Below, piece after piece: positions 39,655 through 48,878 of a DNA stretch of 64,000 nt; position 1 is the first letter of the stretch, and the number at the start of each line of letters is the position of its first letter. The stretch is taken from NCBI GenBank assembly GCA_016203225.1, contig JACQNC010000005.1, positions 47,778 to 111,777 of the forward strand, read 5' to 3'. This DNA is from Candidatus Woesearchaeota archaeon. Lineage in GTDB: Archaea; Nanobdellota; Nanobdellia; Woesearchaeales; ARS49. A program made the translations under genes and the position numbers. Below the pieces are notes generated by a model. That model worked only from the letters and a program-made list of their open reading frames with translations. It ran no database searches and had not been told where the DNA came from.

Positions 39655-41530
39655 ATGCCGCCGTCATCCAAAAAAGAACGGCGTCTTCTTCACGGTCGAC
39701 GGCATGCTCGGCGCCGCGTTGATCCTGCTATTCCTGCTCCTCGTCCCGCGCGCGTTCGTGAGCGAGACCCCCACTGCGTCCGCGAACTATCTCGCGTTCG
39801 ATGCCGTGAACGTCCTCGCGACCCTGCGCGTCTCGGAGCTCAACACGTCGCGCGTCCAGGGATTGATCGCGAGCGGCATCATCACAGAACCCAACCAGAG
39901 CGTGCTCGAGCAGATAGGCGAGTTCTGGGCGGTGGACGACATCGACGACGCGCAGAACCTGAGCAGGACCGTCCTGGAAGGGTTGCTCGACCCGTATTCC
40001 CTGTTCGTCGACGGCGAGCAGATCGACGGCGCGACAGAGGATGGCGGCCAGCTCGCCGCTTCGCGACGCATGGTGAGCGGCATCACGAAGGGCCGCGCCC
40101 GCGCCGGGTTCAACGCTCGCGCGATCGCGTCGAAGATCACGAAGACCACCACCGACATCTTCCGCGCGCACCCTCAAGGGAGCGCGCACGAAGGCGGCAA
40201 CGGCATGGACATCACGCAGAAGGTGTACCTGAACGCAACCAACATCACCAAAGCGACGCTCTACATCTCGATCAAGTACGGCGTCTCTGACCTCAACTCG
40301 ATGAAGTTCACCGTCAACGGCGTCGACCTCGGGATAGGTCACGATGACTGGCTCTATGACGAATCGAGCAATCTGACATCCGCGACGCAGGTCGCGTTCA
40401 CCATCGTCGATGTCACCGACAAGATCGCCGCGGGAACGAACATCATCGTCTATTCGCTTAAGAGTCAGACCTCGGGGCACGCGCGGCTGAATCCCGGCAC
40501 GCGTCTCGAGGTGACGCATTCCGCGTCGGACTTCCACGAGGTGAGCCCCACCATAAATGAGCGCACGTACTTCAACAACATCGCGAGCCACGAGACAGGA
40601 CAGAAACGTTCCGGCGTGTGGGCGACGATGCCGATCAACGTGCCGCCGGGCGCGACCGTGACGAACGCCACGCTGCACATCCGCGGCACGGATATCGAGT
40701 CCTACACGCCCGCGAATGTCGTCTCGCGCGGCAAGGGTGACTGCAGCACGATAAACAGCAGCAACGCCCCGAACATCAGGATCTATCTCAACAACGCGAC
40801 TGTGTTCACGGACAACGGTTCTGCGCTCACGGGCGAGGTGTTCGACAAATCCCTCGATCTCACCGCGCTCGCAAGCGCCAACACGAACGTGGTTTCGGTC
40901 TATTTGAACATGTACGCGGACTGCTTCTGGGGCGACGGGGACACGATCCTGTACTCGGATCCCATCGCGAACCCTGGCACGAGCTCCTACGTCGACCTCA
41001 CGTACACGCGGACGCCGCTCGACGAGGAATACGGCAAGATCGACATCGTCGTCACCGAACGGCTGAACACGACGCGGAGCAACAGCGTGACGTACGTGAA
41101 GACGCTGAACAGCACCATCCTGCACTCGTTCATCGAGCTCGCGACGCTGGAGACCGTGTCCCTCACCGCGGGCGTCGGGGGCCAGCAGATATTCACGACG
41201 CCGCGGGTCTATTCAACGCCGGGCGCGCTTTTCGTGGACAACAGCTACATCACGTCTCCGGGCACGAACACGTTCACGCTGCAGGACTGTGTCGGGTGCT
41301 CCATCCTTCCTGAATCATCGTACACGTTCGAGACGCTCGTCCCCAACCAGGTCGGTTACGGCTCGACGTTCGACAACGAATCAGATGCAATGGCTGATGC
41401 CACACAACGCCTCATCGCCGTGCTGGGAAGCGCAGTCAATGCCGTGCAGATCGACAACGAGACTCTGAGCGTCGGTGACGTGCCCAGCCTGTGGGGTCCC
41501 GCGATGGTCGAGGTGCGGACGTGGCGCTAG
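39641..41530 (+). CDS. Large pilus-associated surface protein
   Basis: A 629-residue protein with an N-terminal KKNGVFFTVDGMLGAALILL segment (helix after a class III-like G-V-F-F-T) and a long beta-rich extracellular part with many Asn-x-Ser/Thr sites, suggesting N-glycosylation. Two Cys pairs (DCSTI, DCFWG and QDCVGCS) are present. It could be a tip adhesin. Overlaps neighbours at both ends. Confidence 0.75.
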   Translation: MSGSECRRHPKKNGVFFTVDGMLGAALILLFLLLVPRAFVSETPTASANYLAFDAVNVLATLRVSELNTSRVQGLIASGIITEPNQSVLEQIGEFWAVDDIDDAQNLSRTVLEGLLDPYSLFVDGEQIDGATEDGGQLAASRRMVSGITKGRARAGFNARAIASKITKTTTDIFRAHPQGSAHEGGNGMDITQKVYLNATNITKATLYISIKYGVSDLNSMKFTVNGVDLGIGHDDWLYDESSNLTSATQVAFTIVDVTDKIAAGTNIIVYSLKSQTSGHARLNPGTRLEVTHSASDFHEVSPTINERTYFNNIASHETGQKRSGVWATMPINVPPGATVTNATLHIRGTDIESYTPANVVSRGKGDCSTINSSNAPNIRIYLNNATVFTDNGSALTGEVFDKSLDLTALASANTNVVSVYLNMYADCFWGDGDTILYSDPIANPGTSSYVDLTYTRTPLDEEYGKIDIVVTERLNTTRSNSVTYVKTLNSTILHSFIELATLETVSLTAGVGGQQIFTTPRVYSTPGALFVDNSYITSPGTNTFTLQDCVGCSILPESSYTFETLVPNQVGYGSTFDNESDAMADATQRLIAVLGSAVNAVQIDNETLSVGDVPSLWGPAMVEVRTWR

Positions 41531-42447
41531 GCAGGAGGGGGGTGTTCTTCACAATCACCGCCGTGCTTGTGGTCGGGCTCGCGCTCGTCGCATTCCTCGC
41601 AACTGGATCCTCCCAGACTTCGCTCAGGAGCGTCGAGGTGCGCGTGTTCACGCTGGACAACTTCCTGGATGACGCGTCGAAGGACCTCGAACGCGCGATC
41701 TTCATCGCGATGTTCCGCGCGACGCTCGGGATAGAGGAGCGCATAGTTGAGACCGGCGAATTCATCCCTGACACCGAAGCCGCGTTCAACGCCATCATGA
41801 CGAACGGCAGCTATCTGGATGAGAGCTATGCGCTAGTCGAGAACGCGACGCTGACGCGCTGGCATGAGCGCGTCCAGCAGCGAGCCGCGTCGATAGGGAT
41901 CGATTTCAACGTGGTTTTCGGAGAGGTCAGGATCGAGCACGTGACGCCATGGGACATCCGTTCTACAGTGAACGTCACGCTCATCCTGGCAGACGCCAAC
42001 GGCGTGGCTAACTTCACGGCCAACAGGACCGCGAGCGCCACGATGAGAATCGTTGGTTTCGAGGATCCGCTGTACCTGCTGGGCAGCTCCGGCAAGGTCG
42101 TTAATGTGATCAACATCAGTTCTACGACCGATTTCGTGCAGGGCAACGACACGAGCGACCTCATGGCGCACGTGACAGACGGCGCGTACATCGCGCACAG
42201 CGACGCCCCGAGCTTCCTGCAGCGTCTGGAGGGCAACCTGAGCGCTTCGCCGTACGGAATCGAGAGCCTCGTGGACGTCGCCGCGCTCGACCAGAACGAC
42301 GTGCCCATCAAGGTCCGCACTGCAGTCGATTACCTCTACTTCGGCAACGGGAGCGTGACGGACTACTGCATCGAGAACATGCCCTCCTGGTTCAGGATAG
42401 ATGAGGATCATCTGGAACTGTATGAAGTCGATGATTTGACTTGTTGA
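41521..42447 (+). CDS. Pilus-associated surface protein
   Basis: A 308-residue protein starting at a GTG (ALGRRGVFFTITAVLVVGLA), with GAGGTGCG five bases upstream and a ten-base overlap with the previous gene. The N-terminal R-G-V-F-F-T echoes the previous protein. The head is beta-rich with many N-x-S/T sites and Cys near the C-terminus. Last gene of the pilus run. Confidence 0.75.
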   Translation: MALGRRGVFFTITAVLVVGLALVAFLATGSSQTSLRSVEVRVFTLDNFLDDASKDLERAIFIAMFRATLGIEERIVETGEFIPDTEAAFNAIMTNGSYLDESYALVENATLTRWHERVQQRAASIGIDFNVVFGEVRIEHVTPWDIRSTVNVTLILADANGVANFTANRTASATMRIVGFEDPLYLLGSSGKVVNVINISSTTDFVQGNDTSDLMAHVTDGAYIAHSDAPSFLQRLEGNLSASPYGIESLVDVAALDQNDVPIKVRTAVDYLYFGNGSVTDYCIENMPSWFRIDEDHLELYEVDDLTC

Positions 42448-42458
42448 AAGGCTATTGC

Positions 42459-42592
42459 TTCCCCTGCCGTTCTCCCCCGGCAGGTTTGTAGTGGCTTTTC
42501 TGCTTTGGATTCGATAGCCGAGAAGCGACTACCAATCTGCTTGGGGCTCATCACGCTCGGGAACGGTGAGCCTGGGAACGTTCACGTCGGGG
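42459..42592. repeat. Intergenic palindrome family, copy h (extended)
   Basis: Core CTCCCCCGGCAGGTTTGTAGTGGC with GCGACTACCAATCTGCTTGGGG (each arm split here by the centre GGATTCGATAGCC). The right side carries extra repeats CTCATCACGCTCGGGAACG and CCTGGGAACG. Starts 11 bases after the stop. Confidence 0.85.
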
Positions 42593-42660
42593 ACGATTGC
42601 AGACGGTGAAGCGACTCCCCGGAGCAACGTTTAAATAGCGATTTCTGAGATGTGTCCGAT

Positions 42661-44355
42661 ATGGACATCAAGTTGGAGATCCGCAAGTGGGCATTGCAGA
42701 ACGCCGTGAAGTACGGCGGCAAGGCGAACGCGGGCGCGGTTGTCGGCAAGCTCATCGCGATGGATCCTTCTGTCAAGGCGCGGATGAAGGACGTCTCGAA
42801 GGACATCCAAGTCATCCTCAAGGAAGTCAACGCGATGAAGCCCGCTGCGCAGCTGGCTGAACTGCAGAATCTCGCTCCCGAGCTTTTGGAGGAGAAGAAG
42901 GTCGAGGAGAAGCCTCGCGAGCTTCCCGAGCTTCCGGACGCTGTCGAGGGCAAGGTCGTGACACGTATGCCGCCGGAGCCGAGCAAGTACAACCACATAG
43001 GTCACGCGCTCGCGTTCCTCGTCAGTTACCTGTTCGCGAAGAAGTACAAAGGCACGTGCGTGCTGCGCTTCGAGGACACGAACCCTGAGAAGAGCACGCA
43101 GGAGTTCCTTGACGCGATGCGCGGTGACATCGCCTGGCTCGGTATCACGGCTGACAAGGAGTGGATAATGTCCGACCACATGGACGCATTCTTCAAGGCA
43201 GGCGAGCAGCTCGTAAATGGAGGCCACGCGTACGCGTGTTTCTGCGCCCAGGATATTATGCGCGACCTGCGCTTCAAGGGCGTCGCGTGCGCTCACCGCG
43301 AGACGCCGAAGGCTGAGAACCTCGAGGTCTGGAAGGGCATGCACGACAAGAAGTACCGCGAGGGAGAGGTATCAATCAGGCTGAAGGGCGACATGGCGTC
43401 GAAGAACGGCGTGATGCGCGATCCTGTTTTGTTCAAGGTCGATTATCATAAGCATTTCCGCACGGGCGAGAAGTACTGCGTGTGGCCGTTGTACGACATG
43501 GCGAGCACCGTCGCGGAGCAGGAGAACGGCGTAACTCACGTGATGCGCTCCGCCGAGTTCGTGCTTCGCGCGGAACTGCATGACTATCTCCGCAAGCTGT
43601 TGAGCTACCGTGCCTTGACCGTGTTCGAGTTCGGACGGTTCAACGTGATAGGCGCGACGACCCAGGGCCGCGAGATCCGCGAACTGATCGATTCCGGCAA
43701 GATGCTCGGCTGGGACGACCCGCGACTGGTGACTCTGAAGGCGTTGCGTCGCCGGGGTATCGTGCCCGAGACTATCCACGAGCTGGTGATGGAGGTGGGG
43801 TTGAAGCGTGACCAGGCCAACATCGATTGGACGATGATCGCTTCTATCAACCGCAAGATCCTTGATCCGAAGGTGAACCGGCATTTCTATGTCGAGAACC
43901 CTGTCGAGATTGAAGTCGAAGGCGCGCCGCAGCGCGTCGTGAAGCTCGATCTGCATCCTGACCATCCCGAGCGCGGCACGCGCACGCTCGTCGCGAACCA
44001 GAGGTTCTTCATCGCGAAGAGGGACTTCGATGAATTGAGGGCGAAGAAGTTCTATCGCCTGATGGAGTGCCTGAACTTCACGAAGGGCGCGAAAGGATTC
44101 AAATTCGAGAGCCACGATGTCGAGGCCTATCGCGCGAAGGGCGAGCGCATCATGCACTGGCTACCTGCAGAGCATAAATCCGATTTGGTCGATGTCGAGG
44201 TCTTGATGCCCGACGCGACGGTCTCGAAGGGTATCGGCGAGCCCTGCCTGCGCGACCTGAACGTGAACGACGTCGTGCAGCTGGAACGCTTCGGCTTCTG
44301 CCGCGTCGACAGGAAAGAAGGGAACAAGGTCTGGTTCTGGTACACGCATAAGTAA
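42661..44355 (+). CDS. gltX: Glutamyl-tRNA synthetase, archaeal type
   Basis: A 564-residue class I synthetase with an archaeal N-terminal helical domain (about 1-90), HIGH motif in YNHIGHAL, FEDTNPEK, GWDDPRL and the archaeal beta-barrel C-terminus. The KMSKS-equivalent, usually S-K-x-K before the helix, reads GATTQGREI, which is unusual. The start at ATG 42661 fits a TATA box (GTTTAAATAG) 25 bases upstream; a GTG three codons earlier is possible. Charges tRNA-Glu and perhaps tRNA-Gln for transamidation. Confidence 0.93.
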   Translation: MDIKLEIRKWALQNAVKYGGKANAGAVVGKLIAMDPSVKARMKDVSKDIQVILKEVNAMKPAAQLAELQNLAPELLEEKKVEEKPRELPELPDAVEGKVVTRMPPEPSKYNHIGHALAFLVSYLFAKKYKGTCVLRFEDTNPEKSTQEFLDAMRGDIAWLGITADKEWIMSDHMDAFFKAGEQLVNGGHAYACFCAQDIMRDLRFKGVACAHRETPKAENLEVWKGMHDKKYREGEVSIRLKGDMASKNGVMRDPVLFKVDYHKHFRTGEKYCVWPLYDMASTVAEQENGVTHVMRSAEFVLRAELHDYLRKLLSYRALTVFEFGRFNVIGATTQGREIRELIDSGKMLGWDDPRLVTLKALRRRGIVPETIHELVMEVGLKRDQANIDWTMIASINRKILDPKVNRHFYVENPVEIEVEGAPQRVVKLDLHPDHPERGTRTLVANQRFFIAKRDFDELRAKKFYRLMECLNFTKGAKGFKFESHDVEAYRAKGERIMHWLPAEHKSDLVDVEVLMPDATVSKGIGEPCLRDLNVNDVVQLERFGFCRVDRKEGNKVWFWYTHK

Positions 44356-44368
44356 TGCAGTTTGCACG

Positions 44369-44474
44369 TTCCCCGACGTGATGAGTTTTGCCACGATTGT
44401 CGTTGTGGAATCGATTCAGAAACAACCACGTCAAACCTGCAGGGGAGTCACGTTTCAACTCATCACGCAAGGGG
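44369..44474. repeat. Intergenic palindrome family, copy i (diverged, inverted)
   Basis: Right arm CAAACCTGCAGGGGAG, left arm partly lost, centre GGAATCGATTC. CGTGATGAGTT and AACTCATCACG form the outer arms. Orientation appears reversed relative to copy f. Starts 13 bases after the GluRS stop. Confidence 0.7.
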
Positions 44475-44536
44475 CGCGGGAAGCACAACATTTTTAACGG
44501 CGGTGAGCATCGACGAATCAGCAAGAGGTGATTCCG

Positions 44537-44698
44537 ATGCTGATCGTCAAATCCAAGGTCAAGGAGTTGTGCGGCGAGATAAACGTTGGCGGCGACTTCA
44601 TCCCCGCGCTGGACAAGCACGTCGAGCACGTCGTCAAGGAGGCCATCCGCCGCGCGAAGGAGAACAACCGGAGAACGGTGTTGGGACGCGACGTCTGA
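44537..44698 (+). CDS. Small histone-fold protein (DUF1931-like)
   Basis: Fifty-three residues: LIVKSKVKEL at the start, GDFIPALDKHVEHVVKEAI in the middle and NNRRTVLGRDV at the end, an archaeal histone-fold pattern with the terminal R-T-V-x-x-R-D-V. Likely binds DNA or pairs with another histone-fold partner. AAGAGGTG precedes the ATG, and TATA ATTTTTAAC is near 44490. Confidence 0.82.
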   Translation: MLIVKSKVKELCGEINVGGDFIPALDKHVEHVVKEAIRRAKENNRRTVLGRDV

Positions 44699-44756
44699 TT
44701 TTTCCGGCACCAACCGCAAATCCAGAGTGTTCCGCCGGAATCTTTCCGGTTTTCTC
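44699..44756 (+). terminator. Conserved CCGGA hairpin plus T-run, copy 2
   Basis: Starts at the base after the histone-fold stop codon. CCGGA-ATCTT-TCCGG followed by TTTTC is the hairpin; the flanking TTTTTCCGG and GTGTTC positions match copy 1 at 15944. Position and form suit a terminator. Confidence 0.6.
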
Positions 44757-44796
44757 GACGATAAACATATAAAGAATGCGTGCCTCTGAGAAGGAC

Positions 44797-45120
44797 ATGC
44801 CAAAAGAGCTGACGCGCGAACAACAGGAGTTCAGGAGCAGGATATACGGCGCGATCTATTGGACGTCCCTTGCAGCGATCCTTCTCTGGTACGTCCTTAA
44901 ATCTGCAGGCATCATCCAGACGCCGCTATGGATTGAGCTCTTACCCATCGCATTCGCGGTGTTCGGCGCTGGCGCGGTGCTCCAAGAGATGCGTTCCGAC
45001 ATCAGGACCCTCAAGGAGAAGACCCGCAGCCTAGAGCAGAACACACACCACGTGGAATTCGCCATGCACCATCTTGAAAACGATATGCACCAAGTCAAAG
45101 CGCGGCTGGATCTGCGCTAG
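44797..45120 (+). CDS. Small membrane protein with coiled-coil tail
   Basis: A 107-residue protein with two helices (about 20-36 and 48-64) and a charged heptad-rich tail (RTLKEKTRSLEQNTHHV). A TATA box ATATAAAG at about 44766 sits near 25-30 bases before this ATG, which argues against an ATG seven codons upstream. Its TAG shares CTAG with the stop of the convergent coiled-coil gene. Confidence 0.7.
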   Translation: MPKELTREQQEFRSRIYGAIYWTSLAAILLWYVLKSAGIIQTPLWIELLPIAFAVFGAGAVLQEMRSDIRTLKEKTRSLEQNTHHVEFAMHHLENDMHQVKARLDLR

Positions 45121-45641
45121 GCATCTTCCAACGCCTTCAATCTTCCTTTCATCGACGCGAGGCGTTCGTCTATCATCGCCAACTTCCTCTTGAACTTGCC
45201 CGACTTCGACAGTTCTTGGTGCATCTTCTCGAGCGTCTTGATTCCTTCCTTCACTGTCGCGACCTTCTGGGATTTTGACGCCAGACGCTCCACAATCTTC
45301 GATTCGAGCTCGCGGATCCGTTGCGCGCGTTCCTCGCGGTTCTCGAGGAACACCCCTAACCGCTTCTCGAGCAGCTCAATCTTGTCGCGCAGTTTCCTGT
45401 GAAATACGTCCTCTTCCGTCTGGTGGCCCATGATGCGCTTCTCGACAGACATCGCTGCCGCGATCCTGCGCTCGAGCTCTGCGAGCTGGCCTTTCATGTC
45501 CTTGTTGGCGATGTGACGCAGTTTCGAGAGCTGGCCCTCGAGTTCCCGTCGCACGTAATCGCGCTCCACCATGCGGTGGGTGGACTTCGCGCAGTACCTG
45601 AACATCGTGCCTGCCTTGTCCATATCAATCCCGGGGAACAT
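45117..45641 (-). CDS. Coiled-coil protein
   Basis: A 174-residue, highly charged coiled-coil protein with no membrane segment (ELEGQLSKLRHIANKD, KIELLEKRLGVFLENREE). GAAGGTGAG precedes the ATG. Downstream of the gene below in a likely operon. Function unknown. Confidence 0.7.
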   Translation of the reverse strand: MFPGIDMDKAGTMFRYCAKSTHRMVERDYVRRELEGQLSKLRHIANKDMKGQLAELERRIAAAMSVEKRIMGHQTEEDVFHRKLRDKIELLEKRLGVFLENREERAQRIRELESKIVERLASKSQKVATVKEGIKTLEKMHQELSKSGKFKRKLAMIDERLASMKGRLKALEDA

Positions 45642-45734
45642 CAGAACTCACCTTCGATTGAACATGCGCGTGAGGTCTGATGTGCTCGCCGAAGCATGCT
45701 CATCATTGTCCCAACCTCATGGTTCGGCGACACA

Positions 45735-46226
45735 TTAGAAGAATCCTAGCTTACGTTTCGGCGGTGCTGACGGCATCGGTGGCATCATTCGCGGCGGAGG
45801 CATCATCGTGCCTGTCTGCGACATCGGCATCGGAGGTTCCATCGCTGGCGCACTTTGCTTGACAGTGAAGCCCTCTTCCATATGGCTCTTCAATTCATTG
45901 ATCAAATCCGCGACAGCCACTATGCCTTTCGCGATCTCGGAGTTCTGTTCGAGCACCTTGTTCATCTTCTCGAACAACGGCTTCATCTTCTCCTGGAAAG
46001 TCAAGCCGCCTTCCTCTGCCTTGATCTCGTGACCCGCTTCCTCGAAGATCGCTGTCATGCGGTCGATCTTCGCGGCCAAATCATCCATCGAGACCTGCAG
46101 TTTCTTCGAAGAAGGTATCGGGACGTCCTTCAGGTGCTTCAACTGCTCCTTGAGATCCTCGATCTCCTTGTACGGGACGAGTTCGTAGTTCTCTTCCTCA
46201 GAAGGATTGGTCTCTTCGTCAGCCAT
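45735..46226 (-). CDS. Coiled-coil protein with Met/Pro-rich tail ending PKRKLGFF
   Basis: A 163-residue acidic protein with coiled coils (about 15-115), a Met-Pro-rich linker (PPMPMSQTGTMMPPPRMMPP) and a conserved-looking basic-hydrophobic end PPKRKLGFF, which may be a short docking peptide. Function unknown. Upstream of the 174-residue coiled-coil protein. Confidence 0.7.
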   Translation of the reverse strand: MADEETNPSEEENYELVPYKEIEDLKEQLKHLKDVPIPSSKKLQVSMDDLAAKIDRMTAIFEEAGHEIKAEEGGLTFQEKMKPLFEKMNKVLEQNSEIAKGIVAVADLINELKSHMEEGFTVKQSAPAMEPPMPMSQTGTMMPPPRMMPPMPSAPPKRKLGFF

Positions 46227-46267
46227 GTGATCACCCTTTTTGATACTCTAGAACATACGAGGGCGAT

Positions 46268-46609
46268 TTATAAAGGTTTTGATGCCGGTTCTGTGCGCAG
46301 ACCGCTCAGGTAGTCGGTCAGGCTGTGCAGTGTCGGGCCGTCGCACCAGTCGCAACAGCGGAAATCATCGAGCTTCGCGAGATTATCCGGCGTGATCCTG
46401 TTCTGCGGGGCGTAGTCAGCGCGGAAATCGTCGAGTAAGCGATAGAAGCGTTCCCGGGCTTCTGACACCTTCGCCTTGTTCTCTTCGCTCGGCTGGTGTC
46501 GGAATACCGCATTGCATCCGAGCGCGGCCTGGAGAGCATTGCCGAGGTAATGGAAGAATATGGTCTCTGTGTCCGGCAATACCCTTTCAAGTTCTGGTGT
46601 GAGCTTCAT
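46268..46609 (-). CDS. Uncharacterised small protein coupled to the thermosome
   Basis: A 113-residue soluble protein with a C-terminal RCCDWCDGP (three Cys, possible metal site) and helical N-terminus. The thermosome stop and this ATG share a base (TGATG), so the two are translationally coupled. Not recognised; a role in chaperone function is possible only by association. Confidence 0.65.
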   Translation of the reverse strand: MKLTPELERVLPDTETIFFHYLGNALQAALGCNAVFRHQPSEENKAKVSEARERFYRLLDDFRADYAPQNRITPDNLAKLDDFRCCDWCDGPTLHSLTDYLSGLRTEPASKPL

Positions 46610-48240
46610 CACATCTCGCCCATATCAGGCATTCCCTGAGGCGGCCCTCTCGGAGCGTCCTGCTTACCGCCCGCGATGACGTCATCGATCCTCAAAATCA
46701 TCTGCGCGACCTCGGAGGCGCTCGTGATGGCCTGCGTCTTGATCTTCAACGGTTCTATGACGCCTGCTTTCCACGCATCCATGACCTTTCCCGCGTTGAC
46801 GTCGACGCCGGCCCACTTCTGTTTCTTGTCGTGCGCGACCTTCAGTTCGGTGATGATGTCTATCGGGTCCATGCCCGCGTTCTCGGCGAGCGTGCGAGGG
46901 ATGACTTCCAATGAATCGGCGAAAGCGAACACCGCGAGCTGCTCACGGCCGGACAAGCCGTCAGCGAACTTGCGCAGTTCGCGCGCGACCTCCATCTCTG
47001 GCGCGCCGGCGCCTGCGACGACCTTGCCGACCTTGATGGACGCCGCGACGTCTCCTATTGCGTCGGTCATCGCGCGGCGCACTTCGTCGACGATGTGCGG
47101 CGTTCCTCCGCGCACAAGTATCGTGACGCTCTTGGGGTTCTTGCAGCCCGTGACGTACGTCAGTTCCTCATCGCCTATCTTGACCTCTTCGACGCGGCCA
47201 GCATGGCCGAGGTCCTTAGGGGTCAGGTCGTCGAGGTTCGTGATTATGTTCGCGCCGGAGGCGCGCTGCAAGGCTTCCATGTCGGATTTCTTGACGCGCC
47301 TGGCTGCATAGATCCCCTTCTTCGCGAGGAAGTGCTGCGCGGCGTCATCGATGCCTTTCTGGCAGAACACGACGTTCGCGCCGACGTTGGCCAATTTGTC
47401 GACCATTGTGCGGAGCATCTTCTCTTCCTGGTCGAGGAAGGCCTGCATCTGGCGGGGGTCCGTGATCTCGATCTTGGCGTCGATCTCGGTGTCCTTGATC
47501 TCGATGGCGGAATCGATCAGCGCGATCTTTGCGTTGAGGATTACTTTCGGCATCTGCGGATGCACGGCTTCCTTCTCCAACACGACGCCATCGATCAATT
47601 CCGTGTCCTCGACCGCGCTGCCGACCTTCTTCTCGAGCTTGATATGTTCCTTGTCGAAATGGATGTGTCCTGCGGCGTCGCGTTCGATGACGCGCTTCAC
47701 CGCCCGCACGGCGATGTCGCTCAAGTTCTCCTTTGCGTTCTCGGCCCCTTTGCCTGTCAATGCGGTTATGGCTATCTTCTTAAGGAGCGTGTCGTCTTTC
47801 TCGGTGACTGGCTCTGCGAGGTTGTTGAGGATCTCGATGGCTTTCTCGTGCGCGATGCGGTAGCCGCGCGTGATGACCGTCGGATGGACGTTCTGGTCGA
47901 GCAGCGTCTCAGCCCGGCGCAAGAGTTCGCCCGCGATGACGACTGCCGTCGTCGTCCCGTCGCCGACCTCCGCTTCCTGGGTCTTTGCGACTTCCACTAC
48001 CATCTTCGCCGCGGGGTGTTCAATCTGCATCTCTTCGAGGATAGTGACACCGTCGTTCGTTACAGTGATGTCGCCGAGAGAATCCACGATCATCTTGTCC
48101 ATCCCTTTCGGGCCTAGCGTCGTGCGGACGGTCTCTGCCACGAGCTTCGCGGCCATGATGTTGTTGCGCTGGGCGTTCTTGCCCGTGGTGCGCTGAGTGC
48201 CTTCCGGCAGGATGAAGATAGGTTGTACTTGATTTGCCAT
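46609..48240 (-). CDS. ths: Thermosome subunit (group II chaperonin)
   Basis: A 543-residue subunit: [20 protein letters not shown] near the start (residues about 26-45), [15 protein letters not shown] with the ATPase Asp, ILVRGGTPH, and an M/G-rich C-terminal tail ([12 protein letters not shown]). Forms a double-ring ATP-driven folding chamber. The TATA box (CTTTATATAC) lies near 48275. It drives a small downstream gene. Confidence 0.95.
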   Translation of the reverse strand: MANQVQPIFILPEGTQRTTGKNAQRNNIMAAKLVAETVRTTLGPKGMDKMIVDSLGDITVTNDGVTILEEMQIEHPAAKMVVEVAKTQEAEVGDGTTTAVVIAGELLRRAETLLDQNVHPTVITRGYRIAHEKAIEILNNLAEPVTEKDDTLLKKIAITALTGKGAENAKENLSDIAVRAVKRVIERDAAGHIHFDKEHIKLEKKVGSAVEDTELIDGVVLEKEAVHPQMPKVILNAKIALIDSAIEIKDTEIDAKIEITDPRQMQAFLDQEEKMLRTMVDKLANVGANVVFCQKGIDDAAQHFLAKKGIYAARRVKKSDMEALQRASGANIITNLDDLTPKDLGHAGRVEEVKIGDEELTYVTGCKNPKSVTILVRGGTPHIVDEVRRAMTDAIGDVAASIKVGKVVAGAGAPEMEVARELRKFADGLSGREQLAVFAFADSLEVIPRTLAENAGMDPIDIITELKVAHDKKQKWAGVDVNAGKVMDAWKAGVIEPLKIKTQAITSASEVAQMILRIDDVIAGGKQDAPRGPPQGMPDMGEM

Positions 48241-48286
48241 GGTTGCCCCCTAGTTCCTGATTTTGTCGAGAAGCTGTATATAAAGG

Positions 48287-48802
48287 TTATGGAGAACAGT
48301 AACGGAATAGTTCCTCGTTCTCTTCATCATCATCTGAGTAGTCCTTGACCTCGCTCTCGTTGACCTTTGCCGCCTGGAGGATGCAGTTGTAGACGCGCGA
48401 ACTGACGCGGTAGAGCTTGGGTTCTTTCGTGCTGCGCATCACGCCTGGGACTTTGCCGAGTTCTGCCTCGAGCGGACTGATGCCTGCCGCCTTGAGCATC
48501 CGTATCGTCGCTAACGGTCTCAGGAAATCCGGCGTATCTTGGGTCTCGGGCGGAGGCACGTATTGGCAGACCGCGTCCTTGCCTTCGAGCAGGATGGTCA
48601 TGATCAACGGCTCATAGAATTTGCCTGGAATGGTGAATTCGCCGGAACCTGAAACGCCGGGATTATGCGTCACGTCCGGCACGAGCCTGTTACGCGCGCG
48701 TTCGGGATCGATGCAGAGCCATTTCAGGTCCTCTGCGGATACAAGATGGCTCTCGTTGCCCGCCCATCCCGGACTGTACTTGTTCGATGCGTATTTGCCC
48801 AC
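48287..48802 (-). CDS. Uncharacterised protein, paralogue of the next gene
   Basis: A 171-residue protein. The C-terminal part AAGISPLEAELGKVPGVM ... YRVSSRVYNCIL resembles the protein at 48879-49178 (GISPAAAKEGRVPGVI ... FRISKRILDLL), so the genes are a tandem pair from duplication. The start is a GTG (GKYASNKYSPGW), about 25 bases after TATA GTTTTAAAAAG. Acidic C-terminus. Not recognised. Confidence 0.68.
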   Translation of the reverse strand: MGKYASNKYSPGWAGNESHLVSAEDLKWLCIDPERARNRLVPDVTHNPGVSGSGEFTIPGKFYEPLIMTILLEGKDAVCQYVPPPETQDTPDFLRPLATIRMLKAAGISPLEAELGKVPGVMRSTKEPKLYRVSSRVYNCILQAAKVNESEVKDYSDDDEENEELFRYCSP

Positions 48803-48878
48803 AGACGAATGCGCTCGTGCACGCTTTTTAAAACTTATGGCAGAATTCGTGAGGATATAGAATTCGTGAGGATATGCA

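Noticed and set aside
44586..44789. A 67-codon frame covering the conserved 58-base element after the histone-fold gene
   Set aside because: Its first half is only a shifted reading of the histone-fold gene, and the shared part has a hairpin and T-run that suit a terminator better.
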